DNA of 64,000 nucleotides from Paenibacillus oceani. Its GTDB lineage: Bacteria > Bacillota > Bacilli > Paenibacillales > NBRC-103111. A program made the position numbers and the translations under genes. Shown here one piece after another: positions 34,301 to 43,345 of this stretch. The first letter of the stretch is position 1; each line of letters starts with the position of its first letter. Where the stretch lies: contig NZ_JACXJA010000042.1 in assembly GCF_014705615.1 (NCBI RefSeq), forward strand, positions 1-64,000. Reading direction: 5' to 3'. The notes under the pieces are model-generated. The model worked only from the letters and a program-made list of their open reading frames with translations, searched no databases and had not been told where the DNA came from.

Positions 34301-35302
34301 TTATGGCTTATTGGCCGTGATGACGCCAAGCGAATCTTCCAGCAGCTCCTTCCGGATCTCGTACCCCCAAGCTTCCAGCCGCTCCAGCAGCGGCAGCGGA
34401 TCGGCGGCCCGCAGCATCGACTTCGGATGAGCGCTCCGTGCCCCCTCGTGAAAGCGGTCGACGATGACCATCCGCCCTCCAGGACGGAGGACGCGGTCCA
34501 TCTCCTGGATTGCTGCGGGAAGCTGGCGGCCGTGCAGATGCTGTAAAGCGAAGCTCGATGCGACGAAGTGAAACGTGGAATCGAAATAAGGGATCGCCAG
34601 CACGTTCCCGAGCTTCGTCTCCACTTCGGGATATTTGCTATTGCAGCGGCGCAGCATCTCCCGCGATTGATCGATTCCCGCCATCCGCGCTCCCCTCGAA
34701 GCAAGCAGCCCGGCCAGATTGCCGGTGCCGGTTCCCGCATCGAGTCCGCGCTCCCCGGACGCCGGGGCGATCCGCTGTGCGGCCAGCTCGAGCAGCGGGC
34801 GGTACGACGCGCCGAAGCCGGTCTCTCCGGCCTCGGAAGCAAGTCGGTCGAACGATTCGGCGAGCACGTCATAATTCCACATATCTTTCCAGTCCGCACG
34901 CGCCGCCTTCAACTGTTTCACGCCCTCGGCCATCTCCGCCAGATCCGTGCCGGACAATCCTTCCTCGCCCGACGCCCGCTCGATGACCCGCTCCAGCGTC
35001 TCGATCATCTGCCGGGTCTCGACCCACCTGGCGTACATCGCGCTCCGCTGCGCCTCCAGAAATTCCAGCACCGCTTCCCCGTCGCCGCTCCTGATATTCC
35101 GAAGCACCGGTGCGATGTCGTTCAGACGGAAGCCGATCTCCTTCAGCGAGACGATCGTCTGCAGCTTCCAGGCGTCTTCCTCCGAGAACGTCCGATAACC
35201 GTTCGCGCTTTCCTTGGCCGGCTGCACGAGCCCTTTCTGCTCGTAAAATCGGATGGCACGGGCGGATACGTCCAGCCGGTCCGCTATTTCTTTAATCTTC
35301 AT
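34301..35302 (-). CDS. MerR regulator fused to SAM-dependent methyltransferase
   Basis: A 333-residue fusion. Residues 1-70 are a MerR winged helix (MKIKEIADRLDVSARAIRFY, GYRTFSEEDAWKLQTI), followed by a coiled coil to about 125. From about 145 there is a class I methyltransferase with motif I GLDAGTGTGNLAGLLASRG, SREMLRRC and DRVLRPGGRMVIVDRF. GGAGGAGGGA precedes the ATG. The promoter has the 19-base spacer and palindrome typical of MerR targets, so it likely controls itself. The methyl acceptor is unknown; the methyltransferase part may act as the ligand sensor. Confidence 0.88.
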   Translation of the reverse strand: MKIKEIADRLDVSARAIRFYEQKGLVQPAKESANGYRTFSEEDAWKLQTIVSLKEIGFRLNDIAPVLRNIRSGDGEAVLEFLEAQRSAMYARWVETRQMIETLERVIERASGEEGLSGTDLAEMAEGVKQLKAARADWKDMWNYDVLAESFDRLASEAGETGFGASYRPLLELAAQRIAPASGERGLDAGTGTGNLAGLLASRGARMAGIDQSREMLRRCNSKYPEVETKLGNVLAIPYFDSTFHFVASSFALQHLHGRQLPAAIQEMDRVLRPGGRMVIVDRFHEGARSAHPKSMLRAADPLPLLERLEAWGYEIRKELLEDSLGVITANKP

Positions 35303-35321
35303 CTCGGTCCCTCCTCCGCCT

Positions 35322-35352
35322 ATTGTAAACGTTGACGCTGCGTCAATGTACA
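35322..35352 (-). promoter_or_regulatory. MerR-type promoter and operator
   Basis: Minus strand TGTACA (35347-35352) and TACAAT (35322-35327) are separated by 19 bases. The spacer holds the perfect palindrome TTGACGC-A-GCGTCAA (35332-35346). Overlong spacers with a central dyad are the hallmark of MerR-activated promoters. Confidence 0.8.
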
Positions 35353-35407
35353 GGGCCCGTTTTTCCCCCTCAGACGAGGCTGTTGGCCGCCGTCCTGTCC
35401 GTACACG

Positions 35408-35447
35408 CAAAAACCCCGCATTCGAACGGAGCGCTCGTCAGCGGGGT
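35408..35447 (-). terminator. Terminator of the glycosyltransferase gene
   Basis: Minus strand CCCCGCTGACGAGCG...GCGGGG stem followed by TTTTTGCG, about 35 bases past the stop at 35481. Confidence 0.8.
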
Positions 35448-35480
35448 GCAGCCTTGTATCCGGTTGTCGGTTGCGGTTGG

Positions 35481-36611
35481 TTACCGTTTGCCCATGACGA
35501 GGCTGTACTGCTGCTGTAGCTGTCCGATTACCCGGTTCAGCGAATAGGAGCTTTTGGCTTTGAGCCATGCGGAGCGGGCCAATTGGTACCGGTAGTCCGG
35601 ATCGGTCATCACTTTCTCGAGCGCATCGGCGAGCGCCGCATGCTCGTCAACCGGCACGAGCAGCCCGTTCACGCCGTCTTCGATCTGCTCGGACACTCCG
35701 CCGACATCGGTGCCTACCAGCGCCAGACAGCATAACGCCGCTTCCGCGAAGACCGAACCGAATGCTTCCGCCCTCGACGGAAGCACGAAAATATCGAAAA
35801 ACGGCATAAATTCCTCGGGATGCAGCATATAGCCGTAAAAAATCGTTTCCTCGTAAATGTTCAGCTCCACCGCCATCCGCTCCAGCTCCTCGCGGATCGG
35901 ACCGTCCCCGATCAGATGAAGCACGAACGGGAAGCCGCGTTTCTTAAGCTCCGAGCAAGCCTGAAGCAGGACGTCGATCCCTTTGGCCGGGACGAGGCGG
36001 CATACCGAGATCAGCTGGGGAACGGCATTATCGTGAGCGACCGGCCGGAACCTCCGCTCGTCGAAGCCGTTCGGGATAACGCCGATCGCTTCTCCCTTCT
36101 GAACATATCCGCCCAAGTATGCCTTGAACGACTGCGAGACGGTCACGATGCCGTTGACCTGGTGCTCCAGCTCGCCGTACAGCTTGGTCAGAAACGTTTC
36201 TTCCGGGCCGCCGGGCAAAATCTTGCCGTTCAAAATCAGCTCCTTCTCGTAGCTGGAGTGAATCGTAGCCAGCACCGGCGTATCCGGGAACAGCTGCTTC
36301 ATAGCGAGCGCCGCGATCGGATGATGGGCATGGATGAGATCGTACCGCTTCCGGATGCGCATCCGGGTCCACCACACGTAATCTTTGAAGGTTTGAATGT
36401 ATTTGTCAACGACCGGGTTGCCCGCATACTGCCGCCAATCGAACGATTCGAAGCGGACCTCCTCCGTCCCTTTGGCACGGATTCTCTTCGGGAGCGAGAA
36501 CAGCTCCATCTCCCACCCTTTATCCAAAAACGAATGCTGAATATACGGAATCATGGATGATACCCCTCCGGGCTGTTCCGGAGGAAAAAATAACGCTTGC
36601 AGCATGTTCAT
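35481..36611 (-). CDS. GT4-family glycosyltransferase
   Basis: A 377-residue GT-B enzyme. N-terminal FFPPEQPGGVSSMIPYI and HAHHPIAALAMK form the acceptor side. The C-terminal donor domain has ISVCRLVPAKGIDVLLQA, LIGDGPIREELE and VLPSRAEAFGSVFAEAALC, including the EX7E-type motif. The start is uncertain among ATGs at 36629, 36611 and 36605; 36611 has GGGAGAG about nine bases upstream. The gene appears isolated, with its own terminator; the sugar product is unknown. Confidence 0.88.
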   Translation of the reverse strand: MNMLQALFFPPEQPGGVSSMIPYIQHSFLDKGWEMELFSLPKRIRAKGTEEVRFESFDWRQYAGNPVVDKYIQTFKDYVWWTRMRIRKRYDLIHAHHPIAALAMKQLFPDTPVLATIHSSYEKELILNGKILPGGPEETFLTKLYGELEHQVNGIVTVSQSFKAYLGGYVQKGEAIGVIPNGFDERRFRPVAHDNAVPQLISVCRLVPAKGIDVLLQACSELKKRGFPFVLHLIGDGPIREELERMAVELNIYEETIFYGYMLHPEEFMPFFDIFVLPSRAEAFGSVFAEAALCCLALVGTDVGGVSEQIEDGVNGLLVPVDEHAALADALEKVMTDPDYRYQLARSAWLKAKSSYSLNRVIGQLQQQYSLVMGKR

Positions 36612-36790
36612 CTCGCTAGTCTCTCCCATATGGTGAATGATGATGGTCTAAGCAGTCGAAAACCGCCGTCCCTTCGCTGGGGATACGGCACCGGCAGAAA
36701 CTTCGGATACAAACAAAAAATTGTCCGTCGATGTTTATTCGTTCTGATGATATAATGTAGTCGAATCGAGTCGAATGAACGGAGGCCATT

Positions 36791-37975
36791 GTGAGTTTAT
36801 CTGCGCTTTTTATCGGAACGTACGCCCAGGTGTATTCGTATACCGGCATTCTGGTCATTCTGATCATGATTCTGGTCATGTCGGTCCGCCTGTTCACCAG
36901 CCGCCGGCGCAAAGCTTACTTGTCGCTGACGGTAGCGGTATTCGCTTTTGTCATCCAATATGTGCTGCAAATCGCGCTCGCGCTGACTCCTGACAAGCCT
37001 GCCGGTTGGGCCGACCTCTTCGTACAGACGCTCGAAGTCGCCGCTTTTGTGATGATCAACCGGGCGATCTACCAGCTATATAATTCCACAAAAAGTCGTC
37101 ATCACCTTTATTTTTATTTTACGCTGATCGTTACGGTTGTGCTAGCCGCATTCCGGATCAATGTGCCGCGCTTGTTCGCCGGGTCTCCGGAACAGATCGC
37201 CACGCTCGAGCAGATCGGCCTCGATCTGTTTCTGCTGCTGATCCTGTTCGTCTGTTATTTGACGATTCCGGACCGGATCGGGCAAGCACGGACGTACAAG
37301 TTCGGACTGTTTGTCTATTTTATCGTCCATTTGTCGCACCTGGTCAATCTGTATATGATGGAAGAGCCGCACGTCTTCCTTACGCTGGCCGAGCTGTATG
37401 TGCCGCTGCTGTATTATTTTATCCTGTTCCTGCTGCTGTTCGAACGAATCGTGGAATTGATGCAGGCTAGCTACCGCTCCTCGATAACGGACGGCTTGAC
37501 CGGGCTATACAACCGCCGGTTTCTGCTAGGCCGGGCGGCGCAGTATATCAAGCACGGCTACACGGTGTCGGTGCTGTTCAGCGATATCGACAACTTCAAG
37601 AAGCTGAACGATACGCTCGGTCATCAGGCCGGCGACGAAGCGTTAAAGGAAGTAGCGAACATCATGATCGAGGAAAGCGAAGATATCGGGATTGCCGGCC
37701 GGTTCGGCGGTGAAGAAATGGTCATTCTCGTAACCGACTCCTCCGTTGATATGGCCAAGTTCGCCGAGAAAGTGCGGGCGCGCGTCGAGAGCGATGCCGG
37801 AGTGACGGTCAGCGTCGGCTACACCAAATCCCGCAAAGGGATTACCGCCGAGCAGTTGGTCGCGCAGGCGGATCAGGCGATGTACGCAGCGAAAACGACC
37901 GGCAAAAACAAAGTGGTTAAATATTCTTCGAATATGCCCGCCGCCTCCAAACATGCGTTGCCCGCCGAGAGGTAA
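36791..37975 (+). CDS. Membrane-bound GGDEF protein, candidate diguanylate cyclase
   Basis: A 394-residue protein starting with GTG, with GGAGG eight bases upstream. About seven membrane segments fill residues 10-225. The GGDEF domain follows (SITDGLTGLYNRRFLLGRAA, FSDIDNFKKLND, GHQAGDEAL). The active-site motif reads GGEEM instead of GGDEF or GGEEF; both acidic residues are kept and only the last position differs. Activity is therefore likely but not assured. TATAAT near 36751 may be the -10. Confidence 0.9.
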   Translation: MSLSALFIGTYAQVYSYTGILVILIMILVMSVRLFTSRRRKAYLSLTVAVFAFVIQYVLQIALALTPDKPAGWADLFVQTLEVAAFVMINRAIYQLYNSTKSRHHLYFYFTLIVTVVLAAFRINVPRLFAGSPEQIATLEQIGLDLFLLLILFVCYLTIPDRIGQARTYKFGLFVYFIVHLSHLVNLYMMEEPHVFLTLAELYVPLLYYFILFLLLFERIVELMQASYRSSITDGLTGLYNRRFLLGRAAQYIKHGYTVSVLFSDIDNFKKLNDTLGHQAGDEALKEVANIMIEESEDIGIAGRFGGEEMVILVTDSSVDMAKFAEKVRARVESDAGVTVSVGYTKSRKGITAEQLVAQADQAMYAAKTTGKNKVVKYSSNMPAASKHALPAER

Positions 37976-38439
37976 CACACCATACGGAGCTGCACATCTC
38001 TGTTTTGAAAAAGGGGTCTGGGGGCGCTGGCCGCCGGCCACTCTTGCCTCTTCCGGGGTAAGCTCGGAATGGACTTCTACAATCCACGTAAACACTCAAA
38101 AGCCGCGATTGCGGCTTTTTTGATTTCATTTTTACAAAACCGAAACCGGACGCTTTCCGCCGCAGGATAAGCGGTCGCCTACGCTGCAGGTCGCACGCGA
38201 TGAACAGCTTTGTTCAGCCGGATCTTTTTTACACGGCAGGCTTCTATCTCGGTCCGGCTCCCCTACGGTTAATCCCCGCTCCACTCCTGGTTCTCCTTCC
38301 GCTGCAGCAAAAAACTTTTCTCCGGCCTCATCGGCGAGTATAATAATCATGTTCTTGTTAGAGAAAGGTTGACGCCTTCTTGTGCATTTTAACGAACTCT
38401 AACAGCGACTAGCCCCGATACCGAAGGAGAAAAAACGGA
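37976..38439. other. 464-base intergenic region
   Basis: Apart from the GGDEF terminator it shows a TGAACA-GCTT-TGTTCA hairpin near 38200 with T-run about ten bases later, and TATAAT at 38339-38344 that may belong to the RNA methyltransferase promoter. No gene is supported. Confidence 0.5.
38098..38121 (+). terminator. Terminator of the GGDEF gene
   Basis: AAAGCCGC-GATT-GCGGCTTTTTT, about 120 bases past the stop. Confidence 0.85.
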
Positions 38440-39828
38440 ATGATACAGCTCCCTCCCCTTTTTATAGACCGGATTCGCTCCCAACTGGGGGATGACGCCG
38501 GCGCTTTCCTGCAAACCTACGAACTGCCCCGTTTGCTCGGGCTCAGACTGAATCCGCTAAAAGCGACAACGGGGCGACTTACAGACGATCCGCGGCTGGA
38601 CCCGATATTCCGTCAGTTCGGCCTTAGCCCGGTACCGTGGTGTCCGGACGGTTACTATTATGAAGAGTCGGCCAGACCCGGGAAGCATCCGTTCCATCAA
38701 GCGGGTATTTATTATATTCAAGAGCCGTCCGCGATGTCTTCCGCCGAGCTGCTCGATCCGCAGCCCGGAGACATCGTTCTCGACCTGGCCGCCGCTCCCG
38801 GCGGCAAAACGACGCAAATCGCAGGCAAGCTGGGCAACCGCGGCGTTCTGATGGCCAACGAAATCCACCCGGCCCGGGCCAAAATATTGTCCGAAAACGT
38901 GGAACGGATGGGCGTCGCAAACGCCGTCGTCACGAGCGCGTCGCCGGACGAGCTGGCCCGCAAGTTTCCCGCCGCGTTCGATAAGATTATGCTGGACGCC
39001 CCTTGCTCCGGAGAAGGAATGTTCCGCAAAGATCCGGACGCCGTCGCCGAATGGTCACCAGACCATGTACGGATGTGCGCCGACCGCCAGCTGGACATTC
39101 TGGAATCCGCAGCGTTGATGCTGAAGCCCGGAGGAGCGCTCGTTTACTCCACCTGTACGTTTAACCGCGAAGAAAACGAAGAAGTCCTCGAACGGTTTAC
39201 GCAAGCCCACCCTGCCTTCTCGGTACTAAAAATCGAGCGGCTGTGGCCTCACCGGGTTCGCGGAGAAGGGCATTTCGCGGCTTTGCTGCGCAAAAGCGGG
39301 GACAGCGCAGCACCTGTCTCTTCCGGCTCCCGCAGCAATCAGGGCCGGCGCGGCAAGGGCGGGGCGGAACCGCCGGATAAGCTTCTGCGGGAAGCCGTAA
39401 AGCTCGCGGACGCGATGATGAAGGAGACGGTTCCGGGCTTCGAACCGCCGCAGGGCGAGCCCGTCCTGTTCGGCGATCAGCTGTACGTGCTTCCGGCGGC
39501 TCCCGGCCTGAAGCTCTCGGCAGCCGATCTGAACGGCCTCAAGACGCTACGGCCGGGACTTCATCTCGCCCATATCAAAAAAAACCGCGCCGAGCCCGCT
39601 CATTCGTTGGCACTCGCCGTCACAGCCGGCATGTGCCGGCATACCGCCGACTACGCTGCGGACAGCCCCGAGCTCAGCGGCTACTTGAGAGGCGAGACGA
39701 TCGCCGCCGCAGACGATTTATCGGGGTGGACGGCGGTAACGGTCGAAGGCTTCCCGCTGGGGTGGGGCAAGGCAAGCGATGGTTTAATCAAAAACCATTT
39801 GCCGAAAGGGCTGCGCATTCCGGGGTAA
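38440..39828 (+). CDS. RsmF/NOL1-type rRNA cytosine-C5 methyltransferase
   Basis: A 462-residue SAM-dependent RNA methyltransferase. The catalytic core has SAM motif I VLDLAAAPGGKTTQIAGKL, motif IV DAPCSGEGMFRKDPDA and motif VI VYSTCTFNREENEEVLE; the two cysteines are the release and nucleophile residues of m5C enzymes. A C-terminal region (about 330-462) matches the extra PUA-like/FAU domain of RsmF. GAAGGAG precedes the ATG. Target is probably 16S rRNA, but tRNA cannot be excluded. Confidence 0.9.
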   Translation: MIQLPPLFIDRIRSQLGDDAGAFLQTYELPRLLGLRLNPLKATTGRLTDDPRLDPIFRQFGLSPVPWCPDGYYYEESARPGKHPFHQAGIYYIQEPSAMSSAELLDPQPGDIVLDLAAAPGGKTTQIAGKLGNRGVLMANEIHPARAKILSENVERMGVANAVVTSASPDELARKFPAAFDKIMLDAPCSGEGMFRKDPDAVAEWSPDHVRMCADRQLDILESAALMLKPGGALVYSTCTFNREENEEVLERFTQAHPAFSVLKIERLWPHRVRGEGHFAALLRKSGDSAAPVSSGSRSNQGRRGKGGAEPPDKLLREAVKLADAMMKETVPGFEPPQGEPVLFGDQLYVLPAAPGLKLSAADLNGLKTLRPGLHLAHIKKNRAEPAHSLALAVTAGMCRHTADYAADSPELSGYLRGETIAAADDLSGWTAVTVEGFPLGWGKASDGLIKNHLPKGLRIPG

Positions 39829-39871
39829 ATTCGATCAACGCCTCATCTCTCCCTATTCGGCAGTCGGTCAT

Positions 39872-39910
39872 GAAAAAACGGGCACCTCCCGATCAACCGG
39901 AGATGCCCGT
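39872..39910 (-). terminator. Terminator after the triple-repeat protein gene
   Basis: ACGGGCATCTCCGG / CGGGAGGTGCCCGT stem with TTTTTTCATG on the minus strand. It lies between convergent genes and could act on both strands. Confidence 0.75.
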
Positions 39911-39936
39911 CTGCGCCGCGAACGGAAATCACCGGC

Positions 39937-41004
39937 TTAATGCAGCGTTTCCGTACCGAAACATATTTCGTCGATTCGTTTGTTGTTCACCAGCATCGTC
40001 AAGTTAAGCGACCGGCATTCCCGTTCTTTATCGAGCTCGCGCATAAGCAGCATCCCGATCAGCTCCCGGTCCTCCGGACTTTCCGGATGACGGAAATCGA
40101 TAAAGCCGGTCAGCTCGCAGCTGCTGGTGTCGACGGTCGCCTGACCGACCGGCAGTCCGCCGTGAGACTGCTCATACAAGTCGTAGGTTAGCGTATCTCC
40201 GTCGTCCCGGACCAGAATGACCGAATAGTTGTTTCCGCTATCCGGCTCCGGCATCACCAGCTCCGGCTCCAGTTCCAGTTCCCTGTCCGCCAGCCAGCCG
40301 TGCTCATCAAGCAAGTCCTCATGCGTCAGCTCGATCGTCTCGACGATCCTGTCGTCGAATTTCATATGAAGCACGAACGTGTCGACTTCGTCGGGATTAA
40401 AATCGGATACGATCAGATCGGCCAAATGTTCGGTCGCCTCGTCCGAAGGTTCGACCTTCCATTCGATCTCCCCGACCGCATCCGCTCCGAATAAACGGAC
40501 CGTCGATTCCGCAAGCAGATCTCCGTCGCGGTCGTACAGATGGTATTCGACCCGGTTGCGGGTTTCCCCGATAATAACCAGCTCCCAGTCCATGTTCCCG
40601 AACCGGGAAACCATCTCCATCGTATCGATCTCGTCCGGATCGATATCGGTAACCTCCAGGTCCTCGTCATCGTGGAACCGGACCTTGTCATATCGTCCGT
40701 ACGGGTCCTCCTCGCCGGACTCGGAAGACAGGAGGTGTTCGTAAGCGCTGCAGGTAACGATCACTTCGCACTCCCGGACTTGCAGCGCATCCGCCAACTG
40801 CCTAACGTAATCTTTGGCGGCGCGGAGCGCGAGGTTCTCCGAGACGGCGGATAACGACTCGCTATCGAGCTGAATCGAGCCGGACAATCGCTGGCCTTCC
40901 CGGTATACCAGGGTCATCGCTCCGACGAACGTACCGTCCAGAAGGAGTTCGGTTACTTCTCCGCCGGCCGTTTTCAGGTCAGGCCTATAGGTGATCGCTG
41001 CCAC
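39937..41004 (-). CDS. Acidic hypothetical protein with three internal repeats
   Basis: A 355-residue protein starting at GTG with GGGGACAG upstream. Three units of about 90 residues can be aligned by eye: about 3-92, 139-227 and 259-350. Each has a strand pair ending in an xxLxDG or LYDRDG turn, then V-G-x-A/S-TV, a GxI strand (LSGSIQL, VGEIEWK, LTGFIDF), a helix, and a final strand ending in a hydrophobic I-E/D-I type pattern. The linkers are extremely acidic. No signal peptide or membrane segment is present. I recognise no family; it is a monocistronic gene with its own terminator. Confidence 0.7.
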   Translation of the reverse strand: MAAITYRPDLKTAGGEVTELLLDGTFVGAMTLVYREGQRLSGSIQLDSESLSAVSENLALRAAKDYVRQLADALQVRECEVIVTCSAYEHLLSSESGEEDPYGRYDKVRFHDDEDLEVTDIDPDEIDTMEMVSRFGNMDWELVIIGETRNRVEYHLYDRDGDLLAESTVRLFGADAVGEIEWKVEPSDEATEHLADLIVSDFNPDEVDTFVLHMKFDDRIVETIELTHEDLLDEHGWLADRELELEPELVMPEPDSGNNYSVILVRDDGDTLTYDLYEQSHGGLPVGQATVDTSSCELTGFIDFRHPESPEDRELIGMLLMRELDKERECRSLNLTMLVNNKRIDEICFGTETLH

Positions 41005-41220
41005 TTTGATCTGTCCCCTTTCGGTAAAATCCCATTTCCCCCTTTATTATCCTAAGCGCGCCTAATTTCTATGCGTACGGGCAAATGTCCAGTCCTTTGT
41101 GCGTCCGTCGCCATATGTTATTTGTATACCGGGTGCGTAACCTTACAGTCAATGCCCGCCGGCACCTGCATGGAACCGCAGGGCGCATCCGGGAATACAA
41201 TCACTAGGGGAGGAATTGCA

Positions 41221-41313
41221 ATGTCTGGAGTTGGAGGACTTGTCACGTCGACTGGCGTTATTCTTGTTCTGTTCATCCTGTTGGTGATCGTATCCCGTCC
41301 GTTCATCTACTAA
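41221..41313 (+). CDS. YjcZ-like small sporulation protein
   Basis: Thirty residues, MSGVGGLVTSTGVILVLFIL onward, ending SRPFIY. The Gly-rich start and the ILVLFILLVIV core fit the YjcZ family of tiny proteins found in spores. AGGGGAGGA lies eight bases before the ATG. Family assignment rests on length and pattern only. Confidence 0.7.
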   Translation: MSGVGGLVTSTGVILVLFILLVIVSRPFIY

Positions 41314-41479
41314 TATCGGGCTCTGTCCACATTCGCTTACGAAGAGACAGCAAATAAGATCACCCTCTTGGCAGTAACACTGCCCCCGAAAGCGCGGTTG
41401 TGCTCCGCAACGAACGGCTGCCGCTTTTGGGGGAGCTCCGTTCGTCACAGGAAACGGCAACGCCTGTGTTCCTGTATAA

Positions 41480-41519
41480 CCAAAAAGGATTGGCGCCTCC
41501 GGGCGTCAATCCTTTTTGG
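41480..41519. terminator. Bidirectional terminator overlapping the HAD stop
   Basis: A near-perfect stem CCAAAAAGGATTGGCGCC / GGGCGTCAATCCTTTTTGG. It serves the minus-strand HAD gene, whose TGA (41506-41508) lies inside the stem, and could also end the plus-strand YjcZ-like transcript. Confidence 0.85.
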
Positions 41520-42330
41520 TATGCAGCAGTTCTCCGGCCTCCAGCACATGCCGGACCAATGCCAGATGCACGCCGTCTTCGTTGTTGGAGGCGGTGACGG
41601 CGTCGGCCGCCTCCTTTACGCCGTCCGGCGAATTGTCCATGGCAATTCCGAGGCCGGCAAACCGGATCATCTCCACATCGTTGAAATAATTGCCGATCGC
41701 CATCACCTGGGAGCGGTCGATGCCGAGCGAATCGGCCAGCCGCTTCAGCGAGTTACCCTTGGTCGCCTCCGGATGCATCACATCGATGAAGTAATCGCCG
41801 CTGCGGATAATCGCCAGCGGCAGCTCCATCGCCAGCCAATCGCGCTCGACCCGGTCCATCGTTTCTTTATCGGCGAACGCGGTAAATTTGACGGGAGAGA
41901 CAGACAACCGGGCAAGATCGTCCGTCCGCGACGGCTCCAGCATAAATTTCGCATACATCGCCGTCTCCGTCTCCCCGATCGCCCCTTCGACAAACGAGTT
42001 GAACGGCGTGCACAAGTCCATGTGGACCCGGTGCTCGCGGCAGTACCGGATCAGCGGATGCAGCTGTTCCATCTCGAACGGGCATTCCGCAACTACACTC
42101 CGATCGGAGGAGAGGACGGTCGCAGCTCCATTATGCGTAATAAGCGTCCCTTCCAGGCCCAGCTCCTCCATGATCGGCAGTGTATTAACCGGCGAGCGCC
42201 CGGTGCACAGCACGATCGTCGCGCCCGCTTCGTGGACGTCCCGAACCGTCCGCTTCGTCCTTTCCGTAAGCTCGTACCGGTCGTTCAGCAAAGTTCCGTC
42301 CACATCGAGTGCAATCAGCCTGTAGTTCAT
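41506..42330 (-). CDS. Cof-type HAD-IIB hydrolase
   Basis: A 274-residue phosphatase with motif I ALDVDGTLLNDRY (nucleophile Asp), motif II VLCTGRSP, a C2 cap domain in the middle and motif IV AIGNYFNDVEMI, followed by AMDNSPDGVKEAADAVT. In motif IV the first Asp of the usual GDxxND is Asn, a variant I believe also occurs in relatives. Substrates in the family are sugar phosphates and flavin precursors; none can be chosen here. The ATG has AGGGAGAG upstream. Confidence 0.9.
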   Translation of the reverse strand: MNYRLIALDVDGTLLNDRYELTERTKRTVRDVHEAGATIVLCTGRSPVNTLPIMEELGLEGTLITHNGAATVLSSDRSVVAECPFEMEQLHPLIRYCREHRVHMDLCTPFNSFVEGAIGETETAMYAKFMLEPSRTDDLARLSVSPVKFTAFADKETMDRVERDWLAMELPLAIIRSGDYFIDVMHPEATKGNSLKRLADSLGIDRSQVMAIGNYFNDVEMIRFAGLGIAMDNSPDGVKEAADAVTASNNEDGVHLALVRHVLEAGELLHTKKD

Positions 42331-42380
42331 CGTTTCTCTCCCTCTTTATCTGTTTATCCGCCTTGTATACGAATTTGCGG

Positions 42381-43127
42381 TTAATGTCCCGCATCGCCCT
42401 TCAACTGCGCCAGCTCCTCCTCGGTCAGCTCCCGGAATTGTCCCGGCGCCAGGTGCTCATCGAGCAGCAGCGGTCCCATCGAGATCCGTTTTAGGAACAC
42501 GACTTTTTTGCCGACCGCCTGAAACATCCGCTTTACTTGATGAAACTTCCCTTCCGTAATCGTCAGCTCGATTTTGGATACCCGGCCGGCGGCAGGGTCG
42601 CCCTCCGCCAAAACGACGAGCTTGGCCGGCATCGTCACATAACCGTCGTCCAGCGCAACCCCCTTCTCGAAAGCCGCAGCATCGGAAGCTCCGACAGCCC
42701 CCTCGACTTCGGCAAAATACGTTTTGGGCACATGCTTGCGGGGGGACAGCAAATTATGGGCAAGCTTGCCGTCATTGGTCAGAAGCAGCAGCCCTTCCGT
42801 ATCTTTATCCAGACGTCCTACCGGAAACGGCTCGAAATGAACGTATTCGCCTTCCAGCACGTCAAGCACCGTACGGTCTCTCGTATCCTCCGTGGCCGAG
42901 ACGACTCCTTGCGGCTTGTTCAGCATCAAATAGATAAACTCGCGAAACTCGACCCGTTCTCCACCGATCGTTACCGTCTCCTGCTCGGGATCGACCTGCA
43001 GCCCGAAATCTTTGACGACCTTGCCTCCGACTTCTACGTTTCCCTGCTTGACCAGTCTTCGGATCTCGCTTCGGGAGCCGTAGCCCATATGCGCAAGGAT
43101 TTTATCCAGTCTAAGTTTTTTCCCCAT
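42381..43127 (-). CDS. RsuA-family pseudouridine synthase
   Basis: A 248-residue enzyme with an N-terminal S4 RNA-binding domain (RLDKILAHMGYGSRSEIRRL) and the RsuA-type catalytic domain, with catalytic Asp in VGRLDKDTEGLLLLTNDG, plus MLNKPQGVVSA and GKFHQVKRMFQAVG. The ATG at 43127 has GGAGG nine bases upstream; the frame is open to 43331 without signal. It acts on 16S or 23S rRNA; RsuA proper is the likeliest match. Confidence 0.9.
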   Translation of the reverse strand: MGKKLRLDKILAHMGYGSRSEIRRLVKQGNVEVGGKVVKDFGLQVDPEQETVTIGGERVEFREFIYLMLNKPQGVVSATEDTRDRTVLDVLEGEYVHFEPFPVGRLDKDTEGLLLLTNDGKLAHNLLSPRKHVPKTYFAEVEGAVGASDAAAFEKGVALDDGYVTMPAKLVVLAEGDPAAGRVSKIELTITEGKFHQVKRMFQAVGKKVVFLKRISMGPLLLDEHLAPGQFRELTEEELAQLKGDAGH

Positions 43128-43345
43128 TGAAGTCGACCTCCAGCTTGCCGGTATTCGTTGTTCAGCATCCCGTCCGGCGATTTCGTCCATCCGGGCGGGA
43201 AACGTTGATGCAGGGCAGGCGATGCTTGCTTTGTTCATAAAATGATCATCTTTTTCCCAGACTTGTCCGGGAGGAAAACAAGGAGTGGAGGTAGAATACG
43301 TAATAGAATGGTGTGCCCCAAACTTGATCATCTTGAGGTGAATTT

